Origin: Diadophis punctatus similis
Lineage: Eukaryota; Chordata; Lepidosauria; Squamata; Dipsadidae
Assembly (NCBI GenBank): GCA_023053685.1
Contig: JALIGW010000062.1
Span: forward strand, 124,001-188,000
Direction: 5' to 3'
DNA length: 64,000 bases
The position numbers were made by a program, and so were the translations under genes. This document shows positions 50,140 to 63,516 of the stretch, piece after piece. The notes under the pieces are model-generated. The model was not told where the DNA came from, ran no database searches, and worked only from the letters and a program-made list of their open reading frames with translations. Position 1 is the first letter of the stretch. The number at the start of each line of letters is the position of its first letter.

Positions 50140-50656
50140 CTGTAAAACTGTAATCAGGGCCTTGGTGGCCTTCAAAGCCAGGGTCCTTCTATCTTGGTGC
50201 CAAAATAAAAATATATTCTTGTATTCTGTTTGGCAATCAATCGGCTTCAACACCAAGCTAAGGTCCAGTTTTGGGGACAACACAACGTCCCTTCCAGCTC
50301 TGTTGTCTTCTGTTCCGTTCCATTCCTCATCTTATCCTGATAATTAAAGGGTATTGGCCCCCAGGCAGAACCTTGGGGTACCCCACTGCCTATTTCCTTC
50401 TATGTGGAAGGGAAGTTCCTTTAAGGCAGGGGTGGGGAGCTATGCCCCCTTTATGACCTGTGGACTTCAACTCCCAGAATTCCTGAGCCAAGTGTTTTGT
50501 ACATATTCTGGATGGATTCTCTTACTGTTTACTTACCTATTTTGACTTGCATGCTTGTTCAATCACCCACAATGCTACTCTTCCCTGAAGTTCAAGAGCT
50601 GAGTGTTTACTGCCTGATTCCCTTCCAGTCACCAATGCAGTTTGTTTCGGCAGATA

Positions 50657-52070
50657 TATTCTTTTTTTAAATTATTTTTTATGTACACAAAGACTTGACA
50701 TGACAACATACAAACATATAGTCTTAGGAATCCCACTTCCTATCTTGCTTATAGCTAAAGATCAGTACAAAATTTCGTATACCTATATTGTAAATATTTA
50801 CATTTCTAATTCATTTCAGTATCCATTTCTTCCATATATTCATCAGTGTAAGTTATCTTATTTACTAAATCCTTACTTCTATCATAATTTAACTAACAAT
50901 TCTCTATATTATCTAATAATATAATAGTATAATAATATAATATTGAATTAAATATTACTCAATATTTAATCTCATTTAATTATTATATCACAACGTAGAA
51001 TATTCCAATTTCTAATTAGCTTTGTATTCTATTTCATCTAACTCCCATATAAATTTCTTTAATACATTCTCAATCCTCTATTTCTAATTACATTTATTTA
51101 GGAATCTATCTTCTCCATTGTGTAGAGACCCATATACATATATATCTAACCTATCTTTACTATTCATTTCATAACTCCGCATCACTATTGTTTCTATAAA
51201 TTAGATTTCTCACCATATGCCATATAATTTATACTCTACCACACTTTAATATATTTTATTATCTACTTGAAATATATATGATTTTTTATAATAATATTGC
51301 ATCAATGTCCAATTTTCAAAGCTTCATAAGTATTCTATTTCTCTTTTTTAGTATATTGGAGTCCATTTATGTTAATAGAAATCAATTTGATTTCTTCTCT
51401 CATTTTTATTTATATTGTTTTCTTGTTCTAGTTTCCCTTAATATCCTTCCTGTAGTTCTTTCTTGCTCTGTTTTTTCTTTTTCCTGTATTTTTTTCTCTC
51501 CTCTGTCTTTCGTTCTTTCCTCTATCACTCCTCCTCCTGACTGGTACCTTTCAATTCCTCCTTACTTTCTTCTTTACTTTCTTCTTCACCTTCCATCTCG
51601 AAATATTGTTCATGAAATTCATGAGTTTTCTCAATTGAATCTATTTTAACTTTCCTTCCTCGCCATGTCACTAAAATGCCCTCTGGCATCAGCCACCTAA
51701 ATGTTTCCTTCTGTTTTATCAGTTGGGAAGTTAAAAATCGATATTGTCTTCTAAGATTCCTAACCCGTCTTGGAATCTGCTTTAATACTATTATCTCCCT
51801 TCCTTTGTACTGAAATGTTTCTTCCCTGGTTCTATTGTAAATGCTATCTCTGACTGCCTTTTTTATCAATTTTACGTGTATTTCTTTTGGTAATTTATGT
51901 CACCGCATGTAATTCGTGTTCACTCTAAAGGCCTCATCTATTTCTCTTATTATTTCTTGCTTATCACGCTGCATTATTAGTGCTAATAGTTCCGCTATCT
52001 TTTCGTCTGTGTTTTCATCTTCATCTTCTTGGATATTCTGAAATGGAGACTGGCTGCTCTGTTGAGTTCC
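50657..52070 (-). mobile_element. LINE-1 fragment, B1
   Basis: RWLMPEG allele; poly(T) end TTCTTTTTTTAAATT shared with B2. Confidence 0.75.
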
Positions 52071-52076
52071 TCATCA

Positions 52077-52341
52077 TTGTGTCCAGGAAAACACATTGTA
52101 AAAAAAACCTCACAAGTTCAAAAAATTTGATTGAACTTGCGAGAAGGTTTTTTTTTACAACGAGTTTCCCTGGACACAACGGCAAGGAACGCGATGGAGC
52201 TGGAAAGGTAAGACGAGTGTCTCGCTTCTCGCCCGCCCCACCTGCCAGAAATTCAGGTCTCTACCCCTGATAATAAGGCCACCCCCTTATTTTGGGGGTC
52301 AAAAGAAAATAAGACCCTGTCTTATTTTCACGGAAACAGGG
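52077..52341. mobile_element. Fold-back element and TA-MITE pair, B1
   Basis: Fold-back 52077-52179 (one G-to-A change in its CACGAG), MITE 52264-52341. Confidence 0.6.
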
Positions 52342-52398
52342 TAGATGCCTTTGAAGATGGTCATTTCTTTTGAAGGATTGTTCACATTCCACACATTC

Positions 52399-53679
52399 CT
52401 ACTGTTTTTGTAAATGGATCCTTTGATGTCTATAAAGGCTCCTGCTATGAGGAAAGCTCTTTCCACACTCCAGGCATTTATGAGGTTTTTCTCCTGTGTG
52501 GATTCTTTCGTGTGAATAAAGGTTGCTGTTACGACTGAAGCTCTTTCCACACTCCAAGCATTTGTGTGGTTTTTCTCCAGTGTGGATTCTTTGATGTGTA
52601 TAAAGGCTGCTACTCTGACTGAAGCTCTTTCCACACTCCAGGCATTTATGAGATTCTTCTCCAGTGTGGATCCTTTCATGTCTATAAAGGCTGCCCCTCC
52701 GACTGAAGCTCTTTCCACACTCCAGGCATTTATGAGGTTTTTCTCCTGTGTGGATTCTTTGATGTGAATAAGTGCTGCTTTTATGACTGAAGCGCTTTCC
52801 ACACTCCAAGCATTTATGAGATTTTTCTCCAGTGTGGATCCTTTTATGTCTATAAAGGCTGCCACTCTGACTGAAGCTCTTTCCACACTCCAGGCATTTA
52901 TGAGGTTTTTCTCCAGTGTGGATTCTTTCGTGTGAATAAAGGTTGCTGTTACGACTGAAGCTCTTTCCACACTCCAGGCATTTATGAGATTCTTCTCCAG
53001 TGTGGATCCTTTTATGTCTATAAAGGCTGCCCCTCCGACTGAAGCTCTTTCCACACTCCAGGCATTTATGAGGTTTTTCTCCTGTGTGGATTCTTTGATG
53101 TGAATAAGTGCTGCTTTTATGACTGAAGCGCTTTCCACACTCCAAGCATTTATGAGATTTTTCTCCAGTGTGGATCCTTTTATGTCTATAAAGGCTGCCA
53201 CTCTGACTGAAGCTCTTTCCACACTCCAGGCATTTATGAGGTTTTTCTCCTGTGTGGATTCTTTCGTGTGAATAAAGGTTGCTGTTACGACTGAAGCTCT
53301 TTCCACACTCCAAGCATTTATGCGGATTTTCTCCTGTGTGGATTCTTTGATGTGTATAAAGGCTGCTACTCTGACTGAAGCTCTTTCCACACTCCAGGCA
53401 TTTATGAGATTTTTCTCCAGTGTGGATCCTTTTATGTCTATAAAGGCTGCCACTCTGACTGAAGCTCTTTCCACACTCCAGGCATTTATGACGTTTTCCC
53501 CCAATGTGGATTCTTTGATGTGAATAAGTGCTGCTTTTATGACTGAAGCTCTTTCTACACTCCAAGCATTTATGAGGTTTTTCTCCTGTGTGGATCCTTT
53601 GGTGTCTATAAAGGTTGCCCCTGTGACTGAAGCTCTTTCCACATTCTAGGCATTTATTTAAAATTCTGCTTTCTCCCAA
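52399..53679 (-). CDS. Headless C2H2 zinc-finger array, 15 fingers, B1
   Basis: 426 open codons with the same finger order as A4. A private substitution changes HKRIH to HERIH in finger 12 (ATG for TTATG context near 52678). No start codon. Confidence 0.65.
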   Translation of the reverse strand: MGESRILNKCLECGKSFSHRGNLYRHQRIHTGEKPHKCLECRKSFSHKSSTYSHQRIHIGGKRHKCLECGKSFSQSGSLYRHKRIHTGEKSHKCLECGKSFSQSSSLYTHQRIHTGENPHKCLECGKSFSRNSNLYSHERIHTGEKPHKCLECGKSFSQSGSLYRHKRIHTGEKSHKCLECGKRFSHKSSTYSHQRIHTGEKPHKCLECGKSFSRRGSLYRHKRIHTGEESHKCLECGKSFSRNSNLYSHERIHTGEKPHKCLECGKSFSQSGSLYRHKRIHTGEKSHKCLECGKRFSHKSSTYSHQRIHTGEKPHKCLECGKSFSRRGSLYRHERIHTGEESHKCLECGKSFSQSSSLYTHQRIHTGEKPHKCLECGKSFSRNSNLYSHERIHTGEKPHKCLECGKSFPHSRSLYRHQRIHLQKQ

Positions 53680-53823
53680 TTTCTAGCCATTGCATTGCTT
53701 CCTTCTTTTTAGTCAAACCTGTATTTCTATAAAGATGAACGTTAGAAAAGAAAACATGGCCAGAAGTGCAACAATATTCAAAGGCAGCCCTTCCCAATGC
53801 AGAATTCCGACTTGGTTACTTGC

Positions 53824-55872
53824 CATGTCAAGTTGAATATCAGATTCATCCTCTTCCAGGTCATCTGAGGAGAGAAGATATAAATGTGAGAGAAAGAAAC
53901 ATTTTAATTATTTATGAAATTTATATGCAGCCCATTTGGCAGTTCCAGTCAACTTTGGGCGACTTGGAATGTAAAGACTTCAAAAGATAACTTGGAAACA
54001 AGGGGCTCCTTAGGACTGCGTTGCTGAGACAGCACATGGTGATCAGGAAGCCCATTTCATAGTTTACAAGTATCCTTATGATAACAGTTCTCTCATTTTT
54101 GTAATAATTAACAGTGCTGTGAGTTTCTGCTAATTTCCACCAGGACCCATCACATTTTTCTTTATTGGGGTGTTTTACAATACCATTTAAGCACTGTGGA
54201 CATCTTGTAAAAGCACAAGGTAAATCTTTAGCACAAGAATGCTGTCCATAATACTCAAAAGCCCCGCTTCTGGTTTTAGTTATTTCTTGGCTCTCCTCCC
54301 CACCAAACTGGAGTCCAGCCACTGGAGACTTGTGATGCAGAAGGATATGAAAAGGCAAGATGGAGATCTTTTCCACCAGGCTGCACCTTCCTCTTCAGAG
54401 CCAGATTCCAAGCTGGAGTCCAGCGCTCCAATCCCATCTGATGGAATGACTGGGCCCAAACTCCTCTCCAGCTCTTCAATCTCCTGTCTGATTTTCTCTC
54501 GTTCCGCCTCGAGTTCCATTGCTGAGACGCCTGTAAACAAGACATAAAAGTCAAAGAATGAATAGAATAGAATAGAATTACACAGTATACAGAATAGATT
54601 AGAATTAGAATAGAACACAATGTAGAATAGAATGGAGTGGAGTGGGACGGAACAGAACTTTATTGTCACTTTAAATGCACACTAATCAGCATACATTAAA
54701 ATGAAATTTCATTCTTTTCAGCTCTCAAAAGATAACCATGATGCATATACCCATATACTTATATGACACAGAGAAACATCACAGTGTAGTTTAGATGTAT
54801 ACATGTACAGGGCGAGAGAAATGAATCTTTAGAGTTTACCAGAACGGATGGCATAGGAAAGAAAACTGCTACAGAATCTGATAGTCCTGCTAGAAATACT
54901 TTGAAACCTCCTCCCAGAGGGGAGCAACAGAAACAGACAGTGGAGTGGGGTCTCGAACAATGCTTTGAGCTCTAAGCACATAGCGCTTATAAGCAGTATC
55001 CTGAATAACGCTAAGTGAGCTTCTCTGCTGTCATCACTACTCTCTGTAGGGACTTTCTATCTGAGGCGCTGCTGCCACCAAACCAAATAGGGATACTGTT
55101 TGTTTAAACGCTCCCCATCCTGCCTCTGTAAAAAGCAGCCAGGAGAGGAAGAGAAAGATGTGCTCTGCTCATCCGATGCAGGAAACGCAGACGCTGGTTT
55201 GCAGGCTTCACTCTTCATGTACAAAGAGACCAATTCAGATTATAAAAAAGGGCTCACCCTCATTTCATTTATGCATTTGATTTATTAATTTATTTTTCAC
55301 TGCCCAAAGGTCTCTGGGCGGCTCCTCAGAGCAGCCCGCGCTGTGTTTTTATGACCGATTTTACACCCATTTTCTTGCCATTCGCAGGTGCTTCTGACAC
55401 GAATAAGCGCCACACGCAAAATAAAGCTCCCGCTCCGAACGTGTGGATGGGAAAGGAACCCTCGGGAAGGGCCCGAGAGGAAGAGCGGTGGGGAAGGATT
55501 GTCCTTTTAAAGAGCCCCACCTGCAAAAACCGCACCCCCACCTCCGTCCACGGGTCTGCTGCGTTCACACGACACGTTCGCGGCTGCGGGGCTGGCTCCA
55601 GCCCATCCCAGCTGGCTCAATCATAAAGCAAAGCTAATCCAGCCCTGGCTTCCCGCGGGCCTAGCTGCCGGGCGCCGCTCCCTCGGGCCGAAAGAGGCTG
55701 TCGCTGCCCCAACCTGACCGACAGCGCGGGTCCCACCTGCTCAAAGCCGCTACGGCTGGAGGAGCGCTTAGGAACCCTCGGCCGGAAGCGGGGGGAACAC
55801 GCCGGGTAACGAACCAGGAAGTGACGTCACGCACGGCCTTAACGGAACCGGAATTACAACCGCCATTTTCCC
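53824..55872 (-). pseudogene. SNAPC4: SNAPC4 5' exons 1-3 (fragment), copy B1
   Basis: Exon 3 53824-53864, exon 2 54387-54530, exon 1 ending at 55737. Confidence 0.75.
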
Positions 55873-56311
55873 GTCTGAGGAAAGAGAAAGCCACACCTAC
55901 TTTCACCAACTTGGGGCAAACAATCGCCTAGGCTCCGCCCTCCTGCCCATGCGTCAGCCAATGCGCTGTTCGCTTTCTTTTCCGGGCTTTGCCAATCTGC
56001 GGCCGCGGAGCATCATCCAATAGCGGCGCACAACGAGAGGGAGAGAGCCCGTGTGGTATGAACACGTGATGTCTTGGAAACAGCCAACCAGGAGGAAAAG
56101 AAACAGAAAGGGGAGGTTGCAACGTGTGACGGTATTCAATGAACGGAGAGGACGCAATCCTCCCGGGGTGCTTCCAGAAGGAGCCGTTCAGTCCGCGCGA
56201 TCTCCCGCGGCAGACGGTTGGGTTCTGTTGCGTGCCGTAGAAGAGACCGAACTGTCACGTAGAGGCTCCCCATTCAAGGGCAACCCTCTTCGGCCTCATT
56301 ACACGATGCGG
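55742..56311 (-). promoter_or_regulatory. SNAPC4 promoter, copy B1
   Basis: Motifs intact; private C-to-T in CCCGGGGTGC near 56169. Junction CGG at 56309-56311. Confidence 0.6.
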
Positions 56312-56446
56312 CCCTCTCGTGGGCCTCCCTCCCAGTGTCTCCCCGCCAGACCAGACCTCGGGCGCCCCGGCCTCCCCTCCCTCCCAGGCCTCCCTTCTCC
56401 GGAGGACCCTCCCGGACTGCGACTCCCGGCGTCCCCTTCGCCCTAC

Positions 56447-56662
56447 CTGCATCCGGCCGCATGCGCACTCGAATCGAAAAAGTCCTTCCGTCGTTTCTCT
56501 GATTCCCAAACTGAGCGCCTGACCGACCTCGGTCCCCTTTCGGCCAAACTCCGCCTCTTCCTCCCCTGGCCCCGCCCCCTGTAGCTCTGCTTTCTTGGTC
56601 CGATTTCGGAAGTCGGAAGAAAGCCATCCCAATGGCTGGCGTCAGGGACCACGCCCCCTACT
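56447..56662 (-). promoter_or_regulatory. Zinc-finger exon 1 and promoter, copy B2
   Basis: Donor at 56447, ATG at 56460-56462; motifs intact. Confidence 0.6.
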
Positions 56663-57436
56663 CGACCCTTCAGCAGCCGCCTTCCTTCCATCTGCGTTCG
56701 TCCCCTCGCTTGGCTCCTCCCTTGCACCGCTGGCTCCGCCCCTCAGCTCCCTCCTCCCCGCCCTGCATGGCGGAATTGGGGCGAGGGGCTGGTGGGCGAA
56801 TGGAGGATTCCCAAAGGGGCTGCAATGGATGGGAATGGATGGAAGGTTCCCTCGCCGGCCTCGGCTTTCGTGTCCCGGAACCCTTTCTGCCTCCCCGGAG
56901 CTACTCGCTACCCCGCCTGCAGCCACGTGGGCATCTCGGGGTGGCCCCCTTTCCTCCTGGCACCCCCAGTCCAGGTACTCCCTGGCATCAAGATCTGCTT
57001 TGTCTCCCCGCTGGAAGGAAGGAAGGGAGAGATCGCGCTCGTTATTGCCAGCCTCAAAAGAAGCCTTGAATATAGCGATCCCTCTGTGTATTATAAGGAT
57101 TATGAATTAAATTTCACGGCCACCTGATGCCCGGAGACTCCTGGCAGTTTCCTAATGATATAACTCGTTTTTGTTCTTGTGGGGCACCTACATTGTGAGA
57201 GGGGATGACGGGACAAATAATTAAGGGAAGAGGATAAAAGTGATTGCTGTAAAACTGTAATCAGGGCCTTGGTGGCTTTCAAAGCCAGGGTCCTTCTATC
57301 TTGGTGCCAAAATAAAAATATATTCTTGTATTCTGTTTGGCGATCAATCGGCTTCAACACCAAGCTAAGGTCCAGTTTTGGGGACAACACAACGTCCCTT
57401 CCAGCTCTGTTGTCTTCTGTTCCGTTCCATTCCTCA

Positions 57437-57541
57437 TCTTTTTTTTTTTATGTGTTTCTATATCTGCTGTGAGCCGCCCAGAGTCCCCCGGGAGTTGGGC
57501 GGCATAGAAATTTTAATAAATAAATAAATAAATAAATAAAT
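57437..57541. mobile_element. CR1/SINE-type retroposon insertion private to B2
   Basis: TGTGAGCCGCCCAGAGTCCC, GGGAGTTGGGCGGCATAGAA and an (AAAT)n tail form the well-known squamate CR1/SINE 3' tail. It is flanked by a short duplication (ATCTT/AAATCTT). The empty site CCTCATCTTATCCTG is present in every other unit, so it inserted after B2 formed. Confidence 0.8.
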
Positions 57542-57867
57542 CTTATCCTGATAATTAAAGGGTATTGGCCCCCAGGCAGAACCTTGGGGTACCCCACTGC
57601 CTATTTCCTTCTATGTGGAAGGGAAGTTCCTTTAAGGCAGGGGTGGGGAGCTATGCCCCCTTTATGACCTGTGGACTTCAACTCCCAGAATTCCTGAGCC
57701 AAGTGTTTTGTACATATTCTGGATGGATTCTCTTACTGTTTACTTACCTATTTTGACTTGCATGCTTGTTCAATCACCCACAATGCTACTCTTCCCTGAA
57801 GTTCAAGAGCTGAGTGTTTACTGCCTGATTCCCTTCCAGTCACCAATGCAGTTTGTTTCGGCAGATA

Positions 57868-59281
57868 TATTCTTTTTTTAAATTATTTTTTATGTACACA
57901 AAGACTTGACATGACAACATACAAACATATAGTCTTAGGAATCCCACTTCCTATCTTGCTTATAGCTAAAGATCAGTACAAAATTTCGTATACCTATATT
58001 GTAAATATTTACATTTCTAATTCATTTCAGTATCCATTTCTTCCATATATTCATCAGTGTAAGTTATCTTATTTACTAAATCCTTACTTCTATCATAATT
58101 TAACTAACAATTCTCTATATTATCTAATAATATAATAGTATAATAATATAATATTGAATTAAATATTACTCAATATTTAATCTCATTTAATTATTATATC
58201 ACAACGTAGAATATTCCAATTTCTAATTAGCTTTGTATTCTATTTCATCTAACTCCCATATAAATTTCTTTAATACATTCTCAATCCTCTATTTCTAATT
58301 ACATTTATTTAGGAATCTATCTTCTCCATTGTGTAGAGACCCATATACATATATATCTAACCTATCTTTACTATTCATTTCATAACTCCGCATCACTATT
58401 GTTTCTATAAATTAGATTTCTCACCATATGCCATATAATTTATACTCTACCACACTTTAATATATTTTATTATCTACTTGAAATATATATGATTTTTTAT
58501 AATAATATTGCATCAATGTCCAATTTTCAAAGCTTCATAAGTATTCTATTTCTCTTTTTTAGTATATTGGAGTCCATTTATGTTAATAGAAATCAATTTG
58601 ATTTCTTCTCTCATTTTTATTTATATTGTTTTCTTGTTCTAGTTTCCCTTAATATCCTTCCTGTAGTTCTTTCTTGCTCTGTTTTTTCTTTTTCCTGTAT
58701 TCTTTTTTCTCCTCTGTCTTTCGTTCTTTCCTCTATCACTCCTCCTCCTGACTGGTACCTTTCAATTCCTCCTTACTTTCTTCTTTACTTTCTTCTTCAC
58801 CTTCCATCTCGAAATATTGTTCATGAAATTCATGAGTTTTCTCAATTGAATCTATTTTAACTTTCCTTCCTCGCCATGTCACTAAAATGCCCTCTGGCAT
58901 CAGCCACCTAAATGTTTCCTTCTGTTTTATCAGTTGGGAAGTTAAAAATCGATATTGTCTTCTAAGATTCCTAACCCGTCTTGGAATCTGCTTTAATACT
59001 ATTATCTCCCTTCCTTTGTACTGAAATGTTTCTTCCCTGGTTCTATTGTAAATGCTATCTCTGACTGCCTTTTTTATCAATTTTACGTGTATTTCTTTTG
59101 GTAATTTATGTCACCGCATGTAATTCGTGTTCACTCTAAAGGCCTCATCTATTTCTCTTATTATTTCTTGCTTATCACGCTGCATTATTAGTGCTAATAG
59201 TTCCGCTATCTTTTCGTCTGTGTTTTCATCTTCATCTTCTTGGATATTCTGAAATGGAGACTGGCTGCTCTGTTGAGTTCC
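57868..59281 (-). mobile_element. LINE-1 fragment, B2
   Basis: RWLMPEG allele; same poly(T) end as B1. Confidence 0.75.
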
Positions 59282-59287
59282 TCATCA

Positions 59288-59552
59288 TTGTGTCCAGGAA
59301 AACACATTGTAAAAAAAACCTCACGAGTTCAAAAAATTTGATTGAACTTGCGAGAAGGTTTTTTTTTACAACGAGTTTCCCTGGACACAACGGCAAGGAA
59401 CGCGATGGAGCTGGAAAGGTAAGACGAGTGTCTCGCTTCTCGCCCGCCCCACCTGCCAGAAATTCAGGTCTCTACCCCTGATAATAAGGCCACCCCCTTA
59501 TTTTGGGGGTCAAAAGAAAATAAGACCCTGTCTTATTTTCACGGAAACAGGG
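59288..59552. mobile_element. Fold-back element and TA-MITE pair, B2
   Basis: Fold-back 59288-59390, MITE 59475-59552. Confidence 0.6.
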
Positions 59553-59609
59553 TAGATGCCTTTGAAGATGGTCATTTCTTTTGAAGGATTGTTCACATTC
59601 CACACATTC

Positions 59610-60890
59610 CTACTGTTTTTGTAAATGGATCCTTTGATGTCTATAAAGGCTCCTGCTATGAGGAAAGCTCTTTCCACACTCCAGGCATTTATGAGGTTTT
59701 TCTCCTGTGTGGATTCTTTCGTGTGAATAAAGGTTGCTGTTACGACTGAAGCTCTTTCCACACTCCAAGCATTTGTGTGGTTTTTCTCCAGTGTGGATTC
59801 TTTGATGTGTATAAAGGCTGCTACTCTGACTGAAGCTCTTTCCACACTCCAGGCATTTATGAGATTCTTCTCCAGTGTGGATCCTTTTATGTCTATAAAG
59901 GCTGCCCCTCCGACTGAAGCTCTTTCCACACTCCAGGCATTTATGAGGTTTTTCTCCTGTGTGGATTCTTTGATGTGAATAAGTGCTGCTTTTATGACTG
60001 AAGCGCTTTCCACACTCCAAGCATTTATGAGATTTTTCTCCAGTGTGGATCCTTTTATGTCTATAAAGGCTGCCACTCTGACTGAAGCTCTTTCCACACT
60101 CCAGGCATTTATGAGGTTTTTCTCCAGTGTGGATTCTTTCGTGTGAATAAAGGTTGCTGTTACGACTGAAGCTCTTTCCACACTCCAGGCATTTATGAGA
60201 TTCTTCTCCAGTGTGGATCCTTTTATGTCTATAAAGGCTGCCCCTCCGACTGAAGCTCTTTCCACACTCCAGGCATTTATGAGGTTTTTCTCCTGTGTGG
60301 ATTCTTTGATGTGAATAAGTGCTGCTTTTATGACTGAAGCGCTTTCCACACTCCAAGCATTTATGAGATTTTTCTCCAGTGTGGATCCTTTTATGTCTAT
60401 AAAGGCTGCCACTCTGACTGAAGCTCTTTCCACACTCCAGGCATTTATGAGGTTTTTCTCCTGTGTGGATTCTTTCGTGTGAATAAAGGTTGCTGTTACG
60501 ACTGAAGCTCTTTCCACACTCCAAGCATTTATGCGGATTTTCTCCTGTGTGGATTCTTTGATGTGTATAAAGGCTGCTACTCTGACTGAAGCTCTTTCCA
60601 CACTCCAGGCATTTATGAGATTTTTCTCCAGTGTGGATCCTTTTATGTCTATAAAGGCTGCCACTCTGACTGAAGCTCTTTCCACACTCCAGGCATTTAT
60701 GACGTTTTCCCCCAATGTGGATTCTTTGATGTGAATAAGTGCTGCTTTTATGACTGAAGCTCTTTCTACACTCCAAGCATTTATGAGGTTTTTCTCCTGT
60801 GTGGATCCTTTGGTGTCTATAAAGGTTGCCCCTGTGACTGAAGCTCTTTCCACATTCTAGGCATTTATTTAAAATTCTGCTTTCTCCCAA
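59610..60890 (-). CDS. Headless C2H2 zinc-finger array, 15 fingers, B2
   Basis: 426 open codons; I find no amino-acid difference from the A4 array although the two lie in different arrays more than 30 kb apart. No start codon. Confidence 0.65.
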   Translation of the reverse strand: MGESRILNKCLECGKSFSHRGNLYRHQRIHTGEKPHKCLECRKSFSHKSSTYSHQRIHIGGKRHKCLECGKSFSQSGSLYRHKRIHTGEKSHKCLECGKSFSQSSSLYTHQRIHTGENPHKCLECGKSFSRNSNLYSHERIHTGEKPHKCLECGKSFSQSGSLYRHKRIHTGEKSHKCLECGKRFSHKSSTYSHQRIHTGEKPHKCLECGKSFSRRGSLYRHKRIHTGEESHKCLECGKSFSRNSNLYSHERIHTGEKPHKCLECGKSFSQSGSLYRHKRIHTGEKSHKCLECGKRFSHKSSTYSHQRIHTGEKPHKCLECGKSFSRRGSLYRHKRIHTGEESHKCLECGKSFSQSSSLYTHQRIHTGEKPHKCLECGKSFSRNSNLYSHERIHTGEKPHKCLECGKSFPHSRSLYRHQRIHLQKQ

Positions 60891-61034
60891 TTTCTAGCCA
60901 TTGCATTGCTTCCTTCTTTTTAGTCAAACCTGTATTTCTATAAAGATGAACGTTAGAAAAGAAAACATGGCCAGAAGTGCAACAATATTCAAAGGCAGCC
61001 CTTCCCAATGCAGAATTCCGACTTGGTTACTTGC

Positions 61035-63077
61035 CATGTCAAGTTGAATATCAGATTCATCCTCTTCCAGGTCATCTGAGGAGAGAAGATATAAATGTGA
61101 GAGAAAGAAACATTTTAATTATTTATGAAATTTATATGCAGCCCATTTGGCAGTTCCAGTCAACTTTGGGCGACTTGGAATGTAAAGACTTCAAAAGATA
61201 ACTTGGAAACAAGGGGCTCCTTAGGACTGCGTTGCTGAGACAGCACATGGTGATCAGGAAGCCCATTTCATAGTTTACAAGTATCCTTATGATAACAGTT
61301 CTCTCATTTTTGTAATAATTAACAGTGCTGTGAGTTTTTGCTAATTTCCACCAGGACCCATCACATTTTTCTTTATTGGGGTGTTTTACAATACCATTTA
61401 AGCACTGTGGACATCTTGTAAAAGCACAAGGTAAATCTTTAGCACAAGAATGCTGTCCATAATACTCAAAAGCCCCGCTTCTGGTTTTAGTTATTTCTTG
61501 GCTCTCCTCCCCACCAAACTGGAGTCCAGCCACTGGAGACTTGTGATGCAGAAGGATATGAAAAGGCAAGATCTTTTCCACCAGGCTGCACCTTCCTCTT
61601 CAGAGCCAGATTCCAAGCTGGAGTCCAGCGCTCCAATCCCATCTGATGGAATGACTGGGCCCAAACTCCTCTCCAGCTCTTCAATCTCCTGTCTGATTTT
61701 CTCTCGTTCCGCCTCGAGTTCCATTGCTGAGACGCCTGTAAACAAGACATAAAAGTCAAAGAATGAATAGAATAGAATAGAATTACACAGTATACAGAAT
61801 AGATTAGAATTAGAATAGAACACAATGTAGAATAGAATGGAGTGGAGTGGGACGGAACAGAACTTTATTGTCACTTTAAATGCACACTAATCAGCATACA
61901 TTAAAATGAAATTTCATTCTTTTCAGCTCTCAAAAGATAACCATGATGCATATACCCATATACTTATATGACACAGAGAAACATCACAGTGTAGTTTAGA
62001 TGTATACATGTACAGGGCGAGAGAAATGAATCTTTAGAGTTTACCAGAACGGATGGCATAGGAAAGAAAACTGCTACAGAATCTGATAGTCCTGCTAGAA
62101 ATACTTTGAAACCTCCTCCCAGAGGGGAGCAACAGAAACAGACAGTGGAGTGGGGTCTCGAACAATGCTTTGAGCTCTAAGCACATAGCGCTTATAAGCA
62201 GTATCCTGAATAACGCTAAGTGAGCTTCTCTGCTGTCATCACTACTCTCTGTAGGGACTTTCTATCTGAGGCGCTGCTGCCACCAAACCAAATAGGGATA
62301 CTGTTTGTTTAAACGCTCCCCATCCTGCCTCTGTAAAAAGCAGCCAGGAGAGGAAGAGAAAGATGTGCTCTGCTCATCCGATGCAGGAAACGCAGACGCT
62401 GGTTTGCAGGCTTCACTCTTCATGTACAAAGAGACCAATTCAGATTATAAAAAAGGGCTCACCCTCATTTCATTTATGCATTTGATTTATTAATTTATTT
62501 TTCACTGCCCAAAGGTCTCTGGGCGGCTCCTCAGAGCAGCCCGCGCTGTGTTTTTATGACCGATTTTACACCCATTTTCTTGCCATTCGCAGGTGCTTCT
62601 GACACGAATAAGCGCCACACGCAAAATAAAGCTCCCGCTCCGAACGTGTGGATGGGAAAGGAACCCTCGGGAAGGGCCCGAGAGGAAGAGCGGTGGGGAA
62701 GGATTGTCCTTTTAAAGAGCCCCACCTGCAAAAACCGCACCCCCACCTCCGTCCACGGGTCTGCTGCGTTCACACGACAAGTTCGCGGCTGCGGGGCTGG
62801 CTCCAGCCCATCCCAGCTGGCTCAATCATAAAGCAAAGCTAATCCAGCCCTGGCTTCCCGCGGGCCTAGCTGCCGGGCGCCGCTCCCTCGGGCCGAAAGA
62901 GGCTGTCGCTGCCCCAACCTGACCGACAGCGCGGGTCCCACCTGCTCAAAGCCGCTACGGCTGGAGGAGGGCTTAGGAACCCTCGGCCGGAAGCGGGGGG
63001 AACACGCCGGGTAACGAACCAGGAAGTGACGTCACGCACGGCCTTAACGGAACCGGAATTACAACCGCCATTTTCCC
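61035..63077 (-). pseudogene. SNAPC4: SNAPC4 5' exons 1-3 (fragment), copy B2
   Basis: Exon 3 61035-61075, exon 2 61592-61735, exon 1 ending at 62942. A 6-bp deletion lies in intron 2 just beyond the exon 2 donor; the donor itself is intact. Confidence 0.75.
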
Positions 63078-63516
63078 GTCTGAGGAAAGAGAAAGCCACA
63101 CCTACTTTCACCAACTTGGGGCAAACAATCGCCTAGGCTCCGCCCTCCTGCCCATGCGTCAGCCAATGCGCTGTTCGCTTTCTTTTCCGGGCTTTGCCAA
63201 TCTGCGGCCGCGGAGCATCATCCAATAGCGGCGCACAACGAGAGGGAGAGAGCCCGTGTGGTATGAACACGTGATGTCTTGGAAACAGCCAACCAGGAGG
63301 AAAAGAAACAGAAAGGGGAGGTTGCAACGTGTGACGGTATTCAATGAACGGAGAGGACGCAATCCTCCCGGGGCGCTTCCAGAAGGAGCCGTTCAGTCCG
63401 CGCGATCTCCCGCGGCAGACGGTTGGGTTCTGTTGCGTGCCGTAGAAGAGACCGAACTGTCACGTAGAGGCTCCCCATTCAAGGGCAACCCTCTTCGGCC
63501 TCATTACACGATGCGG
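62947..63516 (-). promoter_or_regulatory. SNAPC4 promoter, copy B2
   Basis: Motifs intact; private C-to-G near 62970. Junction CGG at 63514-63516. Confidence 0.6.

Larger units (their letters stand above)
48711..56311. repeat. Amplicon unit B1 (7601 bp)
   Basis: First unit of array B. Its left end is contiguous with intron 1 of the founder gene (CTCGG/CCTCTGG at 48709-48720). Long spacer, 14-bp segment present, 15 fingers, CCCGCGCTG insertion present. It is the only unit with both the 14-bp segment and the long spacer, as expected for the ancestral state. Confidence 0.95.
56312..63516. repeat. Amplicon unit B2 (7205 bp)
   Basis: Short spacer, 14-bp segment present, 15 fingers, CCCGCGCTG insertion present. 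It differs from A4 by a private 105-bp insertion, the 9-bp insertion and a private 6-bp deletion near 61571, which together account exactly for its length. Confidence 0.95.
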
